The notes under the pieces are model-generated. The model did no database searches. It saw only the letters and a program-made list of their open reading frames with translations, and had not been told where the DNA came from. A stretch of DNA of 64,000 bases, taken from assembly GCA_046728175.1 (NCBI GenBank), contig JBKPEA010000003.1, positions 62,001-126,000 of the forward strand. The letters run 5' to 3'. Position 1 is the stretch's first letter; every line of letters starts with the position of its first letter. This DNA is from JAFAHS01 sp046728175 (GTDB lineage Bacteria; Desulfobacterota; Binatia; Binatales; Binataceae). The position numbers and the translations under genes were made by a program. Below, piece after piece: positions 35,054 through 44,086 of the stretch.

Positions 35054-36013
35054 CTAGAGATTCGCCTGAGTTCGCACCAGCGGGATCACTTCCGTGGCGA
35101 ATTGCTCGAGCAGCGCGTCCCGATCGCGCGGATGACAGATCGCATCAACGCCTATGTCGCGGATCCCCGCCTTGATTAGTTCTGCGATTTTTTCGGCCGC
35201 GTCCGCCGGGGTACCGAGCACGCCGTACCTTCTCGCCGGTTCGCGAAAATCCATCGCGTAGCGCTTGCTTAGCTGTTCCCCGGCAACTTCGAGGGCCGCC
35301 TCGTAGGATTTGCCGAGCGTGACGAACGCGTGGAACGAGGTTCCAAAGCTCTCGATTTTACGCCCCCCCTTGGTTGCCTCGCGCGCGATAAATTCAAGCC
35401 CCTCTGCGATTCGCTTGGGCGTTAGCACGTACGGCATCCATCCGTCGCCGTGGTGAGCCGCGCGCTTGAGTGCCGCCTCCGCGCGCCCCCCGATCCAGAT
35501 CGGCGGTCCGCCGGGAGTCGCCGGCTTAGGTTCCATTTTTATGGCGCCGAAACTGAAGTAACGCCCGTGATGCTCGACCGTGGGCTCGGCCCACAGCCGC
35601 CTGATCACCTGGATCGCCTCGGTCGCCCGCCCGCCACGCTGTTTCACGGGCACTCCGCAGGCTTCGAACTCAGGCGGAAATTCGCCGCCCACGCCGATTC
35701 CGAAAATAAAGTGCCCCGCGCCCATGAGGCGATCCAGCGTTGCGATCATCTTGGCGACCGGCGTCGGGTGGCGCAGCGGCAGCAGGTAGATGCTGGTTCC
35801 GTAAGTAAGTTCGGGCCGGAGTGCGGCCATGTAGGTGAGTTGCAGCAGCGGATCGCTGATGGGCCCCGTAAACGCGACGTGGTCTCCAGTCCAGATAACT
35901 TCGTAGCCCCACGCGGCAATCGCATCCACGGCACTTTTGGCATGCTCGCGATCCGGCGCAGCTGCCATCACCCCGAATCTGATTCGCTTTGCCAGTGGCA
36001 GCGCTTCGCTCAT
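35054..36013 (-). CDS. LLM-class, probably F420-dependent oxidoreductase
   Basis: A 319-residue luciferase-like monooxygenase-fold protein. ELTYGTSIYLLPLRHP, GHFIFGIGVGGEFPPEFEA and PPIWIGGRAEAALKRAA are conserved positions of the bacterial luciferase family, in the arrangement commonly annotated as F420-dependent. If correct, the organism makes coenzyme F420, but no F420 gene is in the window. FMN dependence cannot be excluded. The gene stands alone on the minus strand. Confidence 0.88.
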   Translation of the reverse strand: MSEALPLAKRIRFGVMAAAPDREHAKSAVDAIAAWGYEVIWTGDHVAFTGPISDPLLQLTYMAALRPELTYGTSIYLLPLRHPTPVAKMIATLDRLMGAGHFIFGIGVGGEFPPEFEACGVPVKQRGGRATEAIQVIRRLWAEPTVEHHGRYFSFGAIKMEPKPATPGGPPIWIGGRAEAALKRAAHHGDGWMPYVLTPKRIAEGLEFIAREATKGGRKIESFGTSFHAFVTLGKSYEAALEVAGEQLSKRYAMDFREPARRYGVLGTPADAAEKIAELIKAGIRDIGVDAICHPRDRDALLEQFATEVIPLVRTQANL

Positions 36014-36400
36014 ATTTGCGAGTCCCTTCTCTCAAAAGTCGTCCGGTCAACGACATGGAATAGCGTCCCGGCGGGGAATGTCAAACGCGAATCCACCTCA
36101 ACTGTTGTTCTTCAGTACCCGTCAACGACCAGTCGCTCACCAACATGATCCGCGTCGGAGCCCGATCGGTTTCTTGTTTATGCCCAGGTTGCCGCGCAGT
36201 GCGCGGGATTCTCACTCGCGACCGGCAAAGGCAATGGCGACTGCGGGCGGCTCCGGAGTGCGAGCCCGGCGTGGCTTTCCTCCAAGCCGGTCGCTGACGA
36301 TTTTCATCGATGCCCAGTGCTGGGCGCACACCTGCGCCTCTCCGGATCGGAAAGAACCGGTTTGGCCGACCCCCTTTTGTGTGGCAGTCTGAGGCGCGCT
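36014..36400. other. Intergenic region, no gene seen
   Basis: Between the LLM gene and the second cold-shock gene. Frames here are short or are shadows of neighbours, and I see no RNA gene fold. It carries the 3' region of the cold-shock transcript and the promoter of the LLM gene. Confidence 0.5.
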
Positions 36401-36601
36401 CTAGGCGCGACTCACAGCTGAGGCCTGCAGCCCCTTGGGTCCCTGCGCGACTTCGAATTGGACTTTCTCGCCCTGTTCTAGTGAGCGGAAGCCGTTGCCA
36501 TCGATGGCGCTGTAATGGACGAAAACTTCCTGCCCATCCTCCATCGTGATGAAGCCGTAGCCCTTTTTCGGGCTGAACCACTTAACCGTACCGGTAGCCA
36601 T
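36401..36601 (-). CDS. Cold-shock protein (CspA family)
   Basis: A 66-residue CspA-type protein. It opens with ATGTVKWFSPKKGYGFI (RNP1) and has EVFVHYSAI (RNP2), then ends with GPKGLQASAV, as in typical CspA homologues. It should bind single-stranded RNA or DNA and melt structure at low temperature. The ATG at 36601 follows GGAGG; a longer in-frame extension of 42 residues is rejected because it lacks any family similarity. A strong palindrome lies about 90-120 bases upstream in the leader. Confidence 0.95.
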   Translation of the reverse strand: MATGTVKWFSPKKGYGFITMEDGQEVFVHYSAIDGNGFRSLEQGEKVQFEVAQGPKGLQASAVSRA

Positions 36602-36692
36602 GTCCCCCGTACCTCCTGACAAACCCTCCGGGAAAAGGCCCCGCGCCCAACACCCGGAAGGAAGCGCCGCGCCCCGAGCAGCGCTACGTACC

Positions 36693-36718
36693 GGCGCGCA
36701 TATACCATATGACGCGCC
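36693..36718. repeat. Palindrome upstream of cold-shock gene
   Basis: Left arm GGCGCG-CATAT and right arm ATATG-A-CGCGCC form an 11-base inverted repeat around a 3-base centre with one bulged A. It lies in the probable leader or promoter of the cold-shock gene starting at 36601, so it could be an operator or an RNA hairpin acting as a thermosensor. Confidence 0.6.
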
Positions 36719-36833
36719 ACTTACCAAACGGACGACAGGAGGCTATTCAAGACGGGTTTTGGCTCAGGCGGCAGCCGAAATCGAGCCCAGCAAGACGCGA
36801 TTAGTAGGAAGTCGCTGCGGGAATTGCGGGATT

Positions 36834-37127
36834 TCAGTTCTGCCAGCGCACGAGCGGACGGGCATGGATATGGCAATGATCCGGAATCTGGCGCATGACT
36901 CCGTCGATCACGAATTTATCTTCACCATATTTCGCGCGTGCGATTACCGATAGTGCTTCGATCATAAACGCTCGTTCTTCATCAGTCGCGTGGGCGCGAT
37001 GATCACCCAGCACTACCATCGGGGTGTCACACGAGTCGCAGTCGAGAATCGCGAATTTGAAAGGGTTGACGAACTGAGCGTAGCGCTGCGTGTACTCACG
37101 CAACTCGCACAGTTCACATTTGGCCAT
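36834..37127 (-). CDS. HIT-like mini protein with N-terminal zinc-binding cysteines
   Basis: A 97-residue protein when started at ATG 37127. It begins MAKCELCEL (CxxC), has a second CDSC pair, a MVVLGDHR stretch, a central helix and then DHCHIHARP, which fits the HxHxHxx histidine triad of HIT hydrolases, where the middle His attacks phosphate. The order Cys pair, strand, 'VxxDHR', helix, strand, His triad parallels HIT proteins, but it is shorter than usual (105-150). An upstream in-frame start at 37208 is less likely. No family name is certain. Confidence 0.6.
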   Translation of the reverse strand: MAKCELCELREYTQRYAQFVNPFKFAILDCDSCDTPMVVLGDHRAHATDEERAFMIEALSVIARAKYGEDKFVIDGVMRQIPDHCHIHARPLVRWQN

Positions 37128-37171
37128 CGCGGGATCCCGGGCGCGGCGCTCGTTCGAGCACTGAAAATGAA

Positions 37172-37206
37172 GCGCACGCCCCGCAAAAGTGAGGCGAGGC
37201 GTGCGC
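37172..37206 (-). terminator. Hairpin terminator after the small secreted protein gene
   Basis: Arms at 37172-37180 and 37198-37206 form a perfect 9-base stem (GCGCACGCC with GGCGTGCGC). On the minus strand it follows the stop of the gene ending at 37221 by 15 bases and is followed by the T-rich tract TTCATTTTC. This fits a factor-independent terminator and separates that gene from the HIT-like gene. Confidence 0.65.
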
Positions 37207-37220
37207 AATGACCAGGCTTA

Positions 37221-37550
37221 CTAGGGGGCCGGAGAGGCCTCTGGGGAGGCCGATGGAGAGGAACCGGCCGCGCGGGCCGCCGAGCTTCTGTTCATTCTCT
37301 CTGTGTCCCCCGGGGACGTTTTCTGCTCAGCCTTGGCCGCGCGGGCCGCGCGCTTTTTGCAGCCCCTCACCCTGCCGACTGAGATTTTCATATCGGACGC
37401 GACCTCTCTCATCGATTTGCCCTGACCGAGTTCCTGCATGACCGCATCACAATCAACGCTCTCCGCGGCATAGACCGCAGGAACCACACTCGAAAGCGAC
37501 AATGCTACCCCAAGCATTACCGAAGCGGTGGTGATCGCAAGTTTGTGCAT
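37221..37550 (-). CDS. Small secreted protein of unknown function
   Basis: A 109-residue protein with a clear signal peptide (hydrophobic 9-24, cleavage after AVYAA near 29). The mature part has two Cys, a helix pair REVASDMKISVGRVRGCKKRA that resembles a DNA-binding helix-turn-helix but follows a signal peptide, and a Ser/Ala/Pro-rich C-terminus. The ATG at 37550 follows GGGAGGGGAG. No family is recognised. A terminator hairpin follows. Confidence 0.65.
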   Translation of the reverse strand: MHKLAITTASVMLGVALSLSSVVPAVYAAESVDCDAVMQELGQGKSMREVASDMKISVGRVRGCKKRAARAAKAEQKTSPGDTERMNRSSAARAAGSSPSASPEASPAP

Positions 37551-37715
37551 GAATATACTCCCCTCCCATTTTGGGGCCGTGCTCGGCCGCGAGTGTTAGT
37601 ATTCCAGAATCAACGAGTAGCTGCAAAATGTCGAGAACCCGAAGTCGCCATGGCAATCATAATTTTTTGCTCCGGGAAATTTGACCGAGCGCAGGTTAGC
37701 AGAACGCACCGCTGT

Positions 37716-38522
37716 TTAACGTGACTTGAAGCCCGGAAACTGGGGCGCGCGCTTTTCACGCACCGCCGCCGCGCCTTCGCGCACGTCGGCGCTGAAAAAG
37801 CCGAGCATCTCCATCGCCAGCGATGCGTCGAAAGATGGCCCCGCCGCCCGAAGCCAGTTGTTCAACGATCGTTTGGTAAATCGCAACGCCTGCTGTGCCC
37901 CGCTGGCAAGCTTGTGCGCGACTTCCATCGCTTTGTCCATCAGCTGGGCGGCTGGAACACAGAGACTCACCAGGCCGATCCGTTCCGCCTCGCGCCCGTC
38001 GATGAAGTCGGCGGTCAACAGGTAGTATTTCGCCTTCGCCATCCCGCACAGCAGCGGCCAAATGATCACCGCGTGGTCACCGGCCGCCACCCCCAGCCGC
38101 AAGTGACCATCGGTTATACGCATCGCTTCGGAGGCGATGCTGATATCGGCCATCAGAGCGACTGCGAGTCCCGCGCCGACCGCCACGCCGTTGATTGCGG
38201 ATATGATCGGCTTGTCGAGGTTGATCATGTTGTAAACAATATCGCCGGCTTCTCGCCACGCCTGTGCGATGTTGGTCGCGCTTCCCGCCATCGCCTCAAT
38301 CATGTCGAGATCACCCCCGGCGGAGAATGCGCGGCCCGCGCCGGTGACCACCACCACGTTGGTGTCCGCGTCCTCGGCGATGTCCAGCCAGACGTGGCTC
38401 AGCTCCCAGTGCAGGCGATTGTTGGTGGCGTTGAGGACGTCGGGCCGATTGATCGTGATGAGCAGAATGCCGTCGCCCTTGCGCTCGAACATCAGGTGCT
38501 GGTACTCGCGATAGTCCATCAT
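37716..38522 (-). CDS. Enoyl-CoA hydratase/isomerase family protein
   Basis: A 268-residue crotonase-fold protein. VTGAGRAFSAGGDLDMIEA contains the first oxyanion-hole region and INGVAVGAGLAVAL the second. A Glu is present after the second loop region in MRITDGHLRLGV, but the exact catalytic pair is not certain. It may hydrate enoyl-CoA or act as an isomerase. The start at 38522 (two adjacent ATGs) follows GGGGAT; a longer frame to 38561 lacks a good ribosome site. Confidence 0.9.
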   Translation of the reverse strand: MMDYREYQHLMFERKGDGILLITINRPDVLNATNNRLHWELSHVWLDIAEDADTNVVVVTGAGRAFSAGGDLDMIEAMAGSATNIAQAWREAGDIVYNMINLDKPIISAINGVAVGAGLAVALMADISIASEAMRITDGHLRLGVAAGDHAVIIWPLLCGMAKAKYYLLTADFIDGREAERIGLVSLCVPAAQLMDKAMEVAHKLASGAQQALRFTKRSLNNWLRAAGPSFDASLAMEMLGFFSADVREGAAAVREKRAPQFPGFKSR

Positions 38523-38651
38523 GGTCGATCCCCGTGGGCAGTTGTGGAAGCTAAGCCTCACCCGGACGCGGAAGGGCCGACCAGGAAGGCTCCCACGTGG
38601 ATTTCGCCTTCCTCGCCGGAGCGGGAGTCGGGTGGCGCCGATGTCGCCCGG

Positions 38652-39566
38652 TTACCCTTTGTAGATATCCATGATCGTGTTCAGCAGCTTGAGGGCCTGC
38701 TCCTTGGGACGCTGGAACGAGTTGCGTCCGATGATCGAACCGAAGCCGCCCCCGGCGTGAATTTCGCGCACGTCGCTAAGGAGTTGATCGTCGGACTCTC
38801 GGGGCCCGCCCGAGAAAATCACGATGCGCCGCCCGTCGAATGCTGCCTGAATAATGTGCTTCACACGGGCCGAGAGCGGCTCGAGCTGGACCTTGGCGGC
38901 GTCGTATGCCTTCTTGGCTTCCGGCTGCTCAATCGCCGAAGTCGGCGGCTTGACCTTGATGATGTTAGCGCCGAGTTGCGCCGCGATTTGAGCCGCGTAC
39001 GCCACCACGTCGAGCGCGGTCTCGCCCTGCTTGGAGAGCGATGACCCGCGCGGGTAGGACCACACCACCAACGGGAGCCCGTGCGCCTTGGCCTCGGCGC
39101 CGATTTCGCGCAGTTCCTGGTACATGGTCTTTTCACCTGCGGAGCCCGGGTAGATGGTGAAGCCGACCGCCGCGCAGCCGAGCTTGAGCGCATCCTTGAC
39201 GCTGCCGGTTACCGCGGAGATCGGATCCTTCTCATCGTGCAGCAGGGCATGGTTGTTCAGCTTTAAAATCAGCGGGATCTCGCCCGCGTACTCCGCGGCT
39301 CCCGCCTCGATAAACCCGAGCGGAGCGGCGTACGCGTTACAGCCGGCATCGAGCGCGAGCTGAAAGTGGTAGCGCGGATCATAAGCAGGCGGATTGACCG
39401 CAAAGCTTCGCGCTGGTCCGTGTTCGAAGCCCTGGTCGACCGGCAGAATGACGAATTTGCCGGTGCCCGCCAGTTTCCCGTGATTCATCATGCGGGCCAG
39501 ATTGCTGCGCACACCCGCATTCTCAGAGTCGTACCAGCTGAGAATTTCCCTGACGCGCTTGGTCAT
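38652..39566 (-). CDS. Class I fructose-bisphosphate aldolase (DhnA/FbaB type)
   Basis: A 304-residue aldolase of the archaeal/bacterial class I group that uses a lysine Schiff base and no metal. LPVDQGFEHGP, the YPGS segment, PRGSSLSK and GANIIKVKPPTS (Schiff-base lysine strand) and FSGGPRE (phosphate binding) are in order. It splits or builds fructose 1,6-bisphosphate. Start ATG 39566 follows GGAGA; the frame runs further upstream without homology. It is in a central-carbon block with glk, fbp and zwf on the same strand. Confidence 0.92.
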   Translation of the reverse strand: MTKRVREILSWYDSENAGVRSNLARMMNHGKLAGTGKFVILPVDQGFEHGPARSFAVNPPAYDPRYHFQLALDAGCNAYAAPLGFIEAGAAEYAGEIPLILKLNNHALLHDEKDPISAVTGSVKDALKLGCAAVGFTIYPGSAGEKTMYQELREIGAEAKAHGLPLVVWSYPRGSSLSKQGETALDVVAYAAQIAAQLGANIIKVKPPTSAIEQPEAKKAYDAAKVQLEPLSARVKHIIQAAFDGRRIVIFSGGPRESDDQLLSDVREIHAGGGFGSIIGRNSFQRPKEQALKLLNTIMDIYKG

Positions 39567-39627
39567 AAAGATCTGTCTCCTTCGATCCGCCCAGCGGGCG
39601 CGATATGTGCCTGATTTGTTATAGCAT

Positions 39628-40620
39628 TTATAGCATTGCGCGGGCCGAATGTGCCGCGCCCAGAAGTGTAGCGTCCGGATTGGTAACCACCCGTACCTCG
39701 ATTTGTTTAAGCATCGTGGCCAGCCGCCCTTTGCCGGTGAACCCGCGCATGAATTCGCCGCCCTGCAAGCCGTGCAGTATTTTCGGAGCGATTCCGCCAC
39801 ACAGAAACACTCCGCCCAGCGCCAAGACCTTAAGCGCCAAATTCCCCGCCTCGGCCCCGTACATAGCGCAAAACATCTCTACCGCGTGAGTGCACACGTT
39901 ATCGCGCCCGCTGAGCCCCGCTTCGCTTATCACTTGCGCCGCGTCGCTCGTTGCCAGCGCTGCGCCAAGCCATTGGGGTTCGGCCACGGAACTGCGGCTG
40001 CGCAGAAAACGGTAGATATTGACCTGTCCCGGACCCGAGAGCACCCGCTCCCAACTGACGTGCCCGAATTCGCGTTCGAGAAACCGCAGCAGCTCGATTT
40101 GTTCGTCACCGACCGGAGCGAAACTGGAGTGGCCGCCCTCCGATGAAATCAACTGGTAGCGACCGCCCTTGGCCGCGAGCAGCGCGGCTTCGCCCAGTCC
40201 GGTGCCAGCCGCAATCACCGCGACGTTCCCGTACAGCAGACTCGCACCGGGATTGATAACCACTGAATCGGATTCGGGCAGATGGATGACTCCCTGCGCG
40301 GTCGCGGCGAGGTCATTGATCAGCGTCACCGGAACACCCCCCAAACCGCTCGACAGCGACTTGTCGGAAATCCCCCAGTGAATATTGCTCGGGGTCGCGG
40401 TGCCGCCGATTACCGGTCCCGGTACGCCAAAGCACGCGGCGGCTATTTCAGCCTCACTAGCCGCACCGAGGAATTCCGCGCAGATACTTTCCAGGGACGG
40501 AAATTGCGGGGTTGCAAAGCGGGCCTCGCGTACCAGGACGAGGTGTCGATGATCCTCGGCAAAAATACCGAGCAGGGTTTTGGTTCCCCCGACATCGCCC
40601 GCGAGCAGCAGCCGAGGCAT
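39628..40620 (-). CDS. glk: Glucokinase
   Basis: A 330-residue hexokinase-fold sugar kinase of the Glk (PF02685) group. The phosphate-1 loop is LLAGDVGGTKTLLGIF, the catalytic Asp is in TLINDLAA, the ATP region is VIAAGTGLGEAAL, and SSEGGHSSFAP is a Glk hallmark that includes the glucose-binding Glu. It makes glucose 6-phosphate, the substrate of the zwf enzyme upstream. The ATG at 40620 follows GGAG, with a hairpin immediately before the ribosome site. Confidence 0.93.
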   Translation of the reverse strand: MPRLLLAGDVGGTKTLLGIFAEDHRHLVLVREARFATPQFPSLESICAEFLGAASEAEIAAACFGVPGPVIGGTATPSNIHWGISDKSLSSGLGGVPVTLINDLAATAQGVIHLPESDSVVINPGASLLYGNVAVIAAGTGLGEAALLAAKGGRYQLISSEGGHSSFAPVGDEQIELLRFLEREFGHVSWERVLSGPGQVNIYRFLRSRSSVAEPQWLGAALATSDAAQVISEAGLSGRDNVCTHAVEMFCAMYGAEAGNLALKVLALGGVFLCGGIAPKILHGLQGGEFMRGFTGKGRLATMLKQIEVRVVTNPDATLLGAAHSARAML

Positions 40621-40637
40621 GCGGTTTTTCTCCTACG

Positions 40638-40668
40638 GCAGGCGGTTGAACAAAAATTTACCGCCTGC
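40638..40668 (-). promoter_or_regulatory. Perfect 9-base hairpin abutting the glk ribosome site
   Basis: Arms 40638-40646 (GCAGGCGGT) and 40660-40668 (ACCGCCTGC) pair fully around a 13-base A/T-rich loop. On the minus strand the stem ends about five bases before the GGAG of glk. It is either the terminator of fbp, though it lacks a T-run, or a leader structure affecting glk translation. Confidence 0.55.
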
Positions 40669-40786
40669 TCTACCCCTTCAGTCTACCCGCCGGGAGGAGA
40701 ACTAAAAGAATGCGGCCATCTTTTTGTGGCGAGACCCAGGCTCGCATCGGGTTGCTAAACGGTTTTTGACTCCCGGCTGGCTTCGA

Positions 40787-41788
40787 TCAGCCTTCGACGT
40801 CGCTGCGTTCGGCAAGTTCGACCTCCTCCGCGCTCCCGATGTAAACCGGTTGCCGATCGTGAAGCCCCTGAGGCGTTACTTCGAGCAGCCGCTTTTTCCC
40901 GTTCGAGGCTCTGCCCCCGGCTTGCTCGGCAACGAATGACATCGGCTCGAGCTCGTACATAAGCCGCAACTTGCCTTTGCTCTTGCCGTCCGGAGTGATT
41001 TCGCCGGGATACATGAAGAGGCCACCTTCCAGCAGACAGCGATGGAAATCGGCTACGAAGGCGCCGGTATAGCGCAGCGAGTAGCTGGTCGACTTGTCCT
41101 TGCGGCTGGTCATGTGCTCGATAAGCTTGCGCACGCCGGGATGGAACTTGGTGATGTTACCCTGATTGACGGAGTAGGTGGTGCCGCGGCGCGGCATCTG
41201 AACGCTCTCGCGCCATAGGACGAACTGATCGAGCGCGGGATCGAGCGTAAAGATGTCGACCCCCGCTCCCGCGGTGAAAGTGAGCTGCGTTCCGGGGCCG
41301 TACAGAATGTACCCGGCAGCCACTTGCTCATCACCGGGGCGCAGAATGTCTTCCGTCGATTCCGCATGATTTGGCGCGCGCTTGCGAATTGAAAAAATCG
41401 TGCCGAGCGAGCCGTTGATATCAGTATTGGATGAGCCGTCCAGGGGATCGTAGAGCACCGCGTAACTGCTGCCGTGACAACTGCCGGTACGATGTTCAGC
41501 TTGCTCCATCTCTTCGGAGATGAGACTGCAAACTGGGTCACCGCGTTCGAAGGTGTCGAGAAAAACCCAGTTGGTCCACTCGTCGAGCTTTTTCTCTTCT
41601 TCACCCTGAATGTTGGTCTCCCCCGTAAACCCCAACTCGCCCCGCAGCGAAGCACGCGCGAGTTCGTGGGAAATTCTCTTACCGATTACCTCGATACGTT
41701 CGAGAATCAGCGCAAGATCGTCGGTCGGCACCCTGCTCGGTTTGCGAGTCAGGACGTGGCGCAACAAGGTCATGTTCCGCTGAGCCAT
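40787..41788 (-). CDS. fbp: Class I fructose-1,6-bisphosphatase
   Basis: A 333-residue FBPase I. The metal site DPLDGSSNTDINGS and the fold's GETNIQGEEEKKLDEW region are present, as are YSLRYTGAFVADFHR and LRLMYELEPMSFVAEQAGG near the C-terminus. It removes the 1-phosphate of fructose 1,6-bisphosphate in gluconeogenesis. Finding it beside an aldolase and zwf shows that this block works in both directions of sugar metabolism. The ATG at 41788 follows GGGGAGA. Confidence 0.95.
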   Translation of the reverse strand: MAQRNMTLLRHVLTRKPSRVPTDDLALILERIEVIGKRISHELARASLRGELGFTGETNIQGEEEKKLDEWTNWVFLDTFERGDPVCSLISEEMEQAEHRTGSCHGSSYAVLYDPLDGSSNTDINGSLGTIFSIRKRAPNHAESTEDILRPGDEQVAAGYILYGPGTQLTFTAGAGVDIFTLDPALDQFVLWRESVQMPRRGTTYSVNQGNITKFHPGVRKLIEHMTSRKDKSTSYSLRYTGAFVADFHRCLLEGGLFMYPGEITPDGKSKGKLRLMYELEPMSFVAEQAGGRASNGKKRLLEVTPQGLHDRQPVYIGSAEEVELAERSDVEG

Positions 41789-42293
41789 AGAAGTCTCCCC
41801 AAAATCACCCCGGGGCCGACCATCTTTCGATCGCCCCGCGAAAACCACCTCCCCCACGAGGCGGTTCCGAGACGAGGATCAATACAACAAAATTAAGCCT
41901 AAATGGCAGCGGCACGCTCCGTTGTTCATAACGCAAAGTATCGTGTTTTGAGTCCTTCCTGACCGTGACGAGCGAGAGAGCCGGGACTCCACCCGCTGCA
42001 TGCGACTCAAAGAAATTCTATGCCCTCACCGTGTCGCAAGCAGAGACGACTAGTTTCCGGATCTCCATTTTTGGGTGAGGTTACGGTAGGGGTCTCGGGG
42101 CGACGTTTCGTTATTCCGCGAGCGACGGTAGAGAGCGGTGAGCGGCTATTTCCCTTCGAGGCCCTCGGACCGCCGGTCAGGGAGGCGGGCGGCACTCAAC
42201 CAAAGCGGTCGTTTACCGACTCTGCGGGTGACGAACAACTACCTTCTGCGCTCGGAAGTTCTTTTGGGTGCACTTCGAGGGCGTCCTTCGGAG
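41789..42293. other. 505-base intergenic region between zwf and fbp
   Basis: No convincing gene in any frame. The stretch 41870-41960 is AT-rich for this genome and probably holds the fbp promoter; 41960-42290 is GC-richer and patchy, with no recognised riboswitch or tRNA. A degraded gene cannot be excluded. Confidence 0.4.
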
Positions 42294-43829
42294 CTACAAA
42301 ACGCGCCACGATCGCCCGTCGGCCGCCATCATGAGTGCAGCTTCCAGCGGTCCCCACGAGCCCGCCGAGTAGACCGGTATCTCACCCTGCGTTTCCGCCC
42401 AGGCGTCGAGAATCGGATCGACGAGCTGCCAGGACGCCTCGACTGAATCGCGCCGCATGAACAGGGTCTGATCGCCGACAATGATATCCCTAAGCAGGGT
42501 TTCGTATGCCTCGGGAGTGCTCGTGGCATAGTGAAAATCGACCGCGACTTGTTGCAGGCGGGCCTGAGGGCCCGGCACTTTCGAGATTATATGGACGGCG
42601 AGGCCTTCATTGGGCTGGATGCGGATGGTCAGCATGTTGGCGGCCAGGTGAGCCCGCGGATTGGAGTTGTAGAGGATTCGCGGGACCGACTTGAAGTAAA
42701 TAGCGATCTCGCTGGCGCGCTTGGGCAAGCGTTTGCCGGTGCGCAGATAGAATGGCACCCCCGCCCAACGCCAGTTGTCGATCCAGCATCGCAACGCGAC
42801 AAAGGTCTCGATACGCGAGCCCGGCGCGACTCCATCTTCGTCTAGATATGCGCTCGCCGGCACGCCTCCGACCAACCCTGCGCCGTACTGGCCGCGAATC
42901 GCGTACTTTTCGATGTCCTCGTCGCTGAATGGGCGGATCGATTGCAGAACATCGAGCTTCGCATCCCGCAACGAGTCCGCCGCGGTGCTGCGTGGCGGTT
43001 CCATGCCGATAATGCTGAGTACCTGCAGAATGTGGCTCTGAACCATGTCGCGCAGCGCCCCCGCGGACTCGTAATAGGGTGCCCGTGCCCCGACGCCCTC
43101 ATCCTCGGCGACGGTAATCTGGACATGGTCGATAAAGCGCGAGGTCCACAGCGGCTCGAAGATCGCGTTCGCGAAGCGCAGGACCATGAGGTTTTCGACG
43201 GTTTCCTTGCCCAGGTAGTGATCGATCCGGAAGATCTGGCCCTCGTCAAAGTGCTCCGCAATCCGGTCGTTGATCGCGGTGGAGCTGGCTAGATCGCGGC
43301 CGATCGGCTTCTCCACCACCACCCGCGAGAAGGTCGCAGGGCCGTCGTGCGGACGAATCATGTGCGCATCGTGCAGAGCGTTGGCGCAGGTCTCGATGAA
43401 GTTGGGCGGAATGGCGAAGTAGTAAACGCGATTGCCCTCGGTGCCGGCTTGGCGGTCAACGGCCTCGAGTTGCGCTCGCAGGGTTTGATAGTCGGCGGGC
43501 TGGTTGAAGCGGCCGCGCACGAACCTGAGCATTTCCGCGAAGCCGTTCCACTCATGCTCATGAATCGGGCGGCGGGAATTTTTCTGGATCGCATCGCGCG
43601 CGAACGCCCGATAGCTCTCGTCGTTCATTTCTTCCATCGAGAAGCACACGATCGCGACCTTCTCCGGCAGGTCATCATCGAGCGCGAGATTGTACAGCGC
43701 CGGCAGCAGCTTGCGATGGCTGAGTGCTCCGGCACCCCCGAAGATGACCAGCGCGCAGGGAGGGTATTCGGGCTTGGCGACGCGCCCGCTGTTGTTAAGT
43801 GCGATTGTCGACTCTCGATTCAGACCCAT
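42294..43829 (-). CDS. zwf: Glucose-6-phosphate 1-dehydrogenase
   Basis: A 511-residue enzyme of the oxidative pentose phosphate and Entner-Doudoroff pathways. It has the dinucleotide strand VIFGGAGALSHRKLLPAL (GxxGxL type), the active-site motif RIDHYLGKETVENL, and EKPIGRDLASS. It oxidises glucose 6-phosphate to 6-phosphogluconolactone, making NADPH or NADH. The nucleotide loop reads GGAGALSHRK where most read GATGDLAxRK, a notable change. No pgl or gnd gene is adjacent. Confidence 0.95.
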   Translation of the reverse strand: MGLNRESTIALNNSGRVAKPEYPPCALVIFGGAGALSHRKLLPALYNLALDDDLPEKVAIVCFSMEEMNDESYRAFARDAIQKNSRRPIHEHEWNGFAEMLRFVRGRFNQPADYQTLRAQLEAVDRQAGTEGNRVYYFAIPPNFIETCANALHDAHMIRPHDGPATFSRVVVEKPIGRDLASSTAINDRIAEHFDEGQIFRIDHYLGKETVENLMVLRFANAIFEPLWTSRFIDHVQITVAEDEGVGARAPYYESAGALRDMVQSHILQVLSIIGMEPPRSTAADSLRDAKLDVLQSIRPFSDEDIEKYAIRGQYGAGLVGGVPASAYLDEDGVAPGSRIETFVALRCWIDNWRWAGVPFYLRTGKRLPKRASEIAIYFKSVPRILYNSNPRAHLAANMLTIRIQPNEGLAVHIISKVPGPQARLQQVAVDFHYATSTPEAYETLLRDIIVGDQTLFMRRDSVEASWQLVDPILDAWAETQGEIPVYSAGSWGPLEAALMMAADGRSWRVL

Positions 43830-44086
43830 CGAAAGAATCCACTTCTCATCTTTCGAGATAAACCCGCAACCTGGGATGCCCGGAAATCCCCTCTTTTAAA
43901 GCTAGTGAAAGACTCCGCACCAGCAAAGCCTCTGTCTACTTCCGCACAACAGAGCGTGCAGATCGCAGCAGTTTCACCGATTCAAGATCAGAATCCTAAA
44001 TCTTTTGGCGAATGTCGAACCGGCCGGGTCACCGGCTAGCGATCGCTGGTTAGGACATAAAACAATACTACGGGTCCGCGGGGCGC

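Noticed and set aside
36602..36727. N-terminal extension of the cold-shock protein
   Set aside because: No family similarity; the ATG at 36601 gives the standard 66-residue CspA size with GGAGG upstream.
41960..42290. Possible small gene or riboswitch between zwf and fbp
   Set aside because: Frames lack coding character and no known riboswitch core or strong hairpin was seen.
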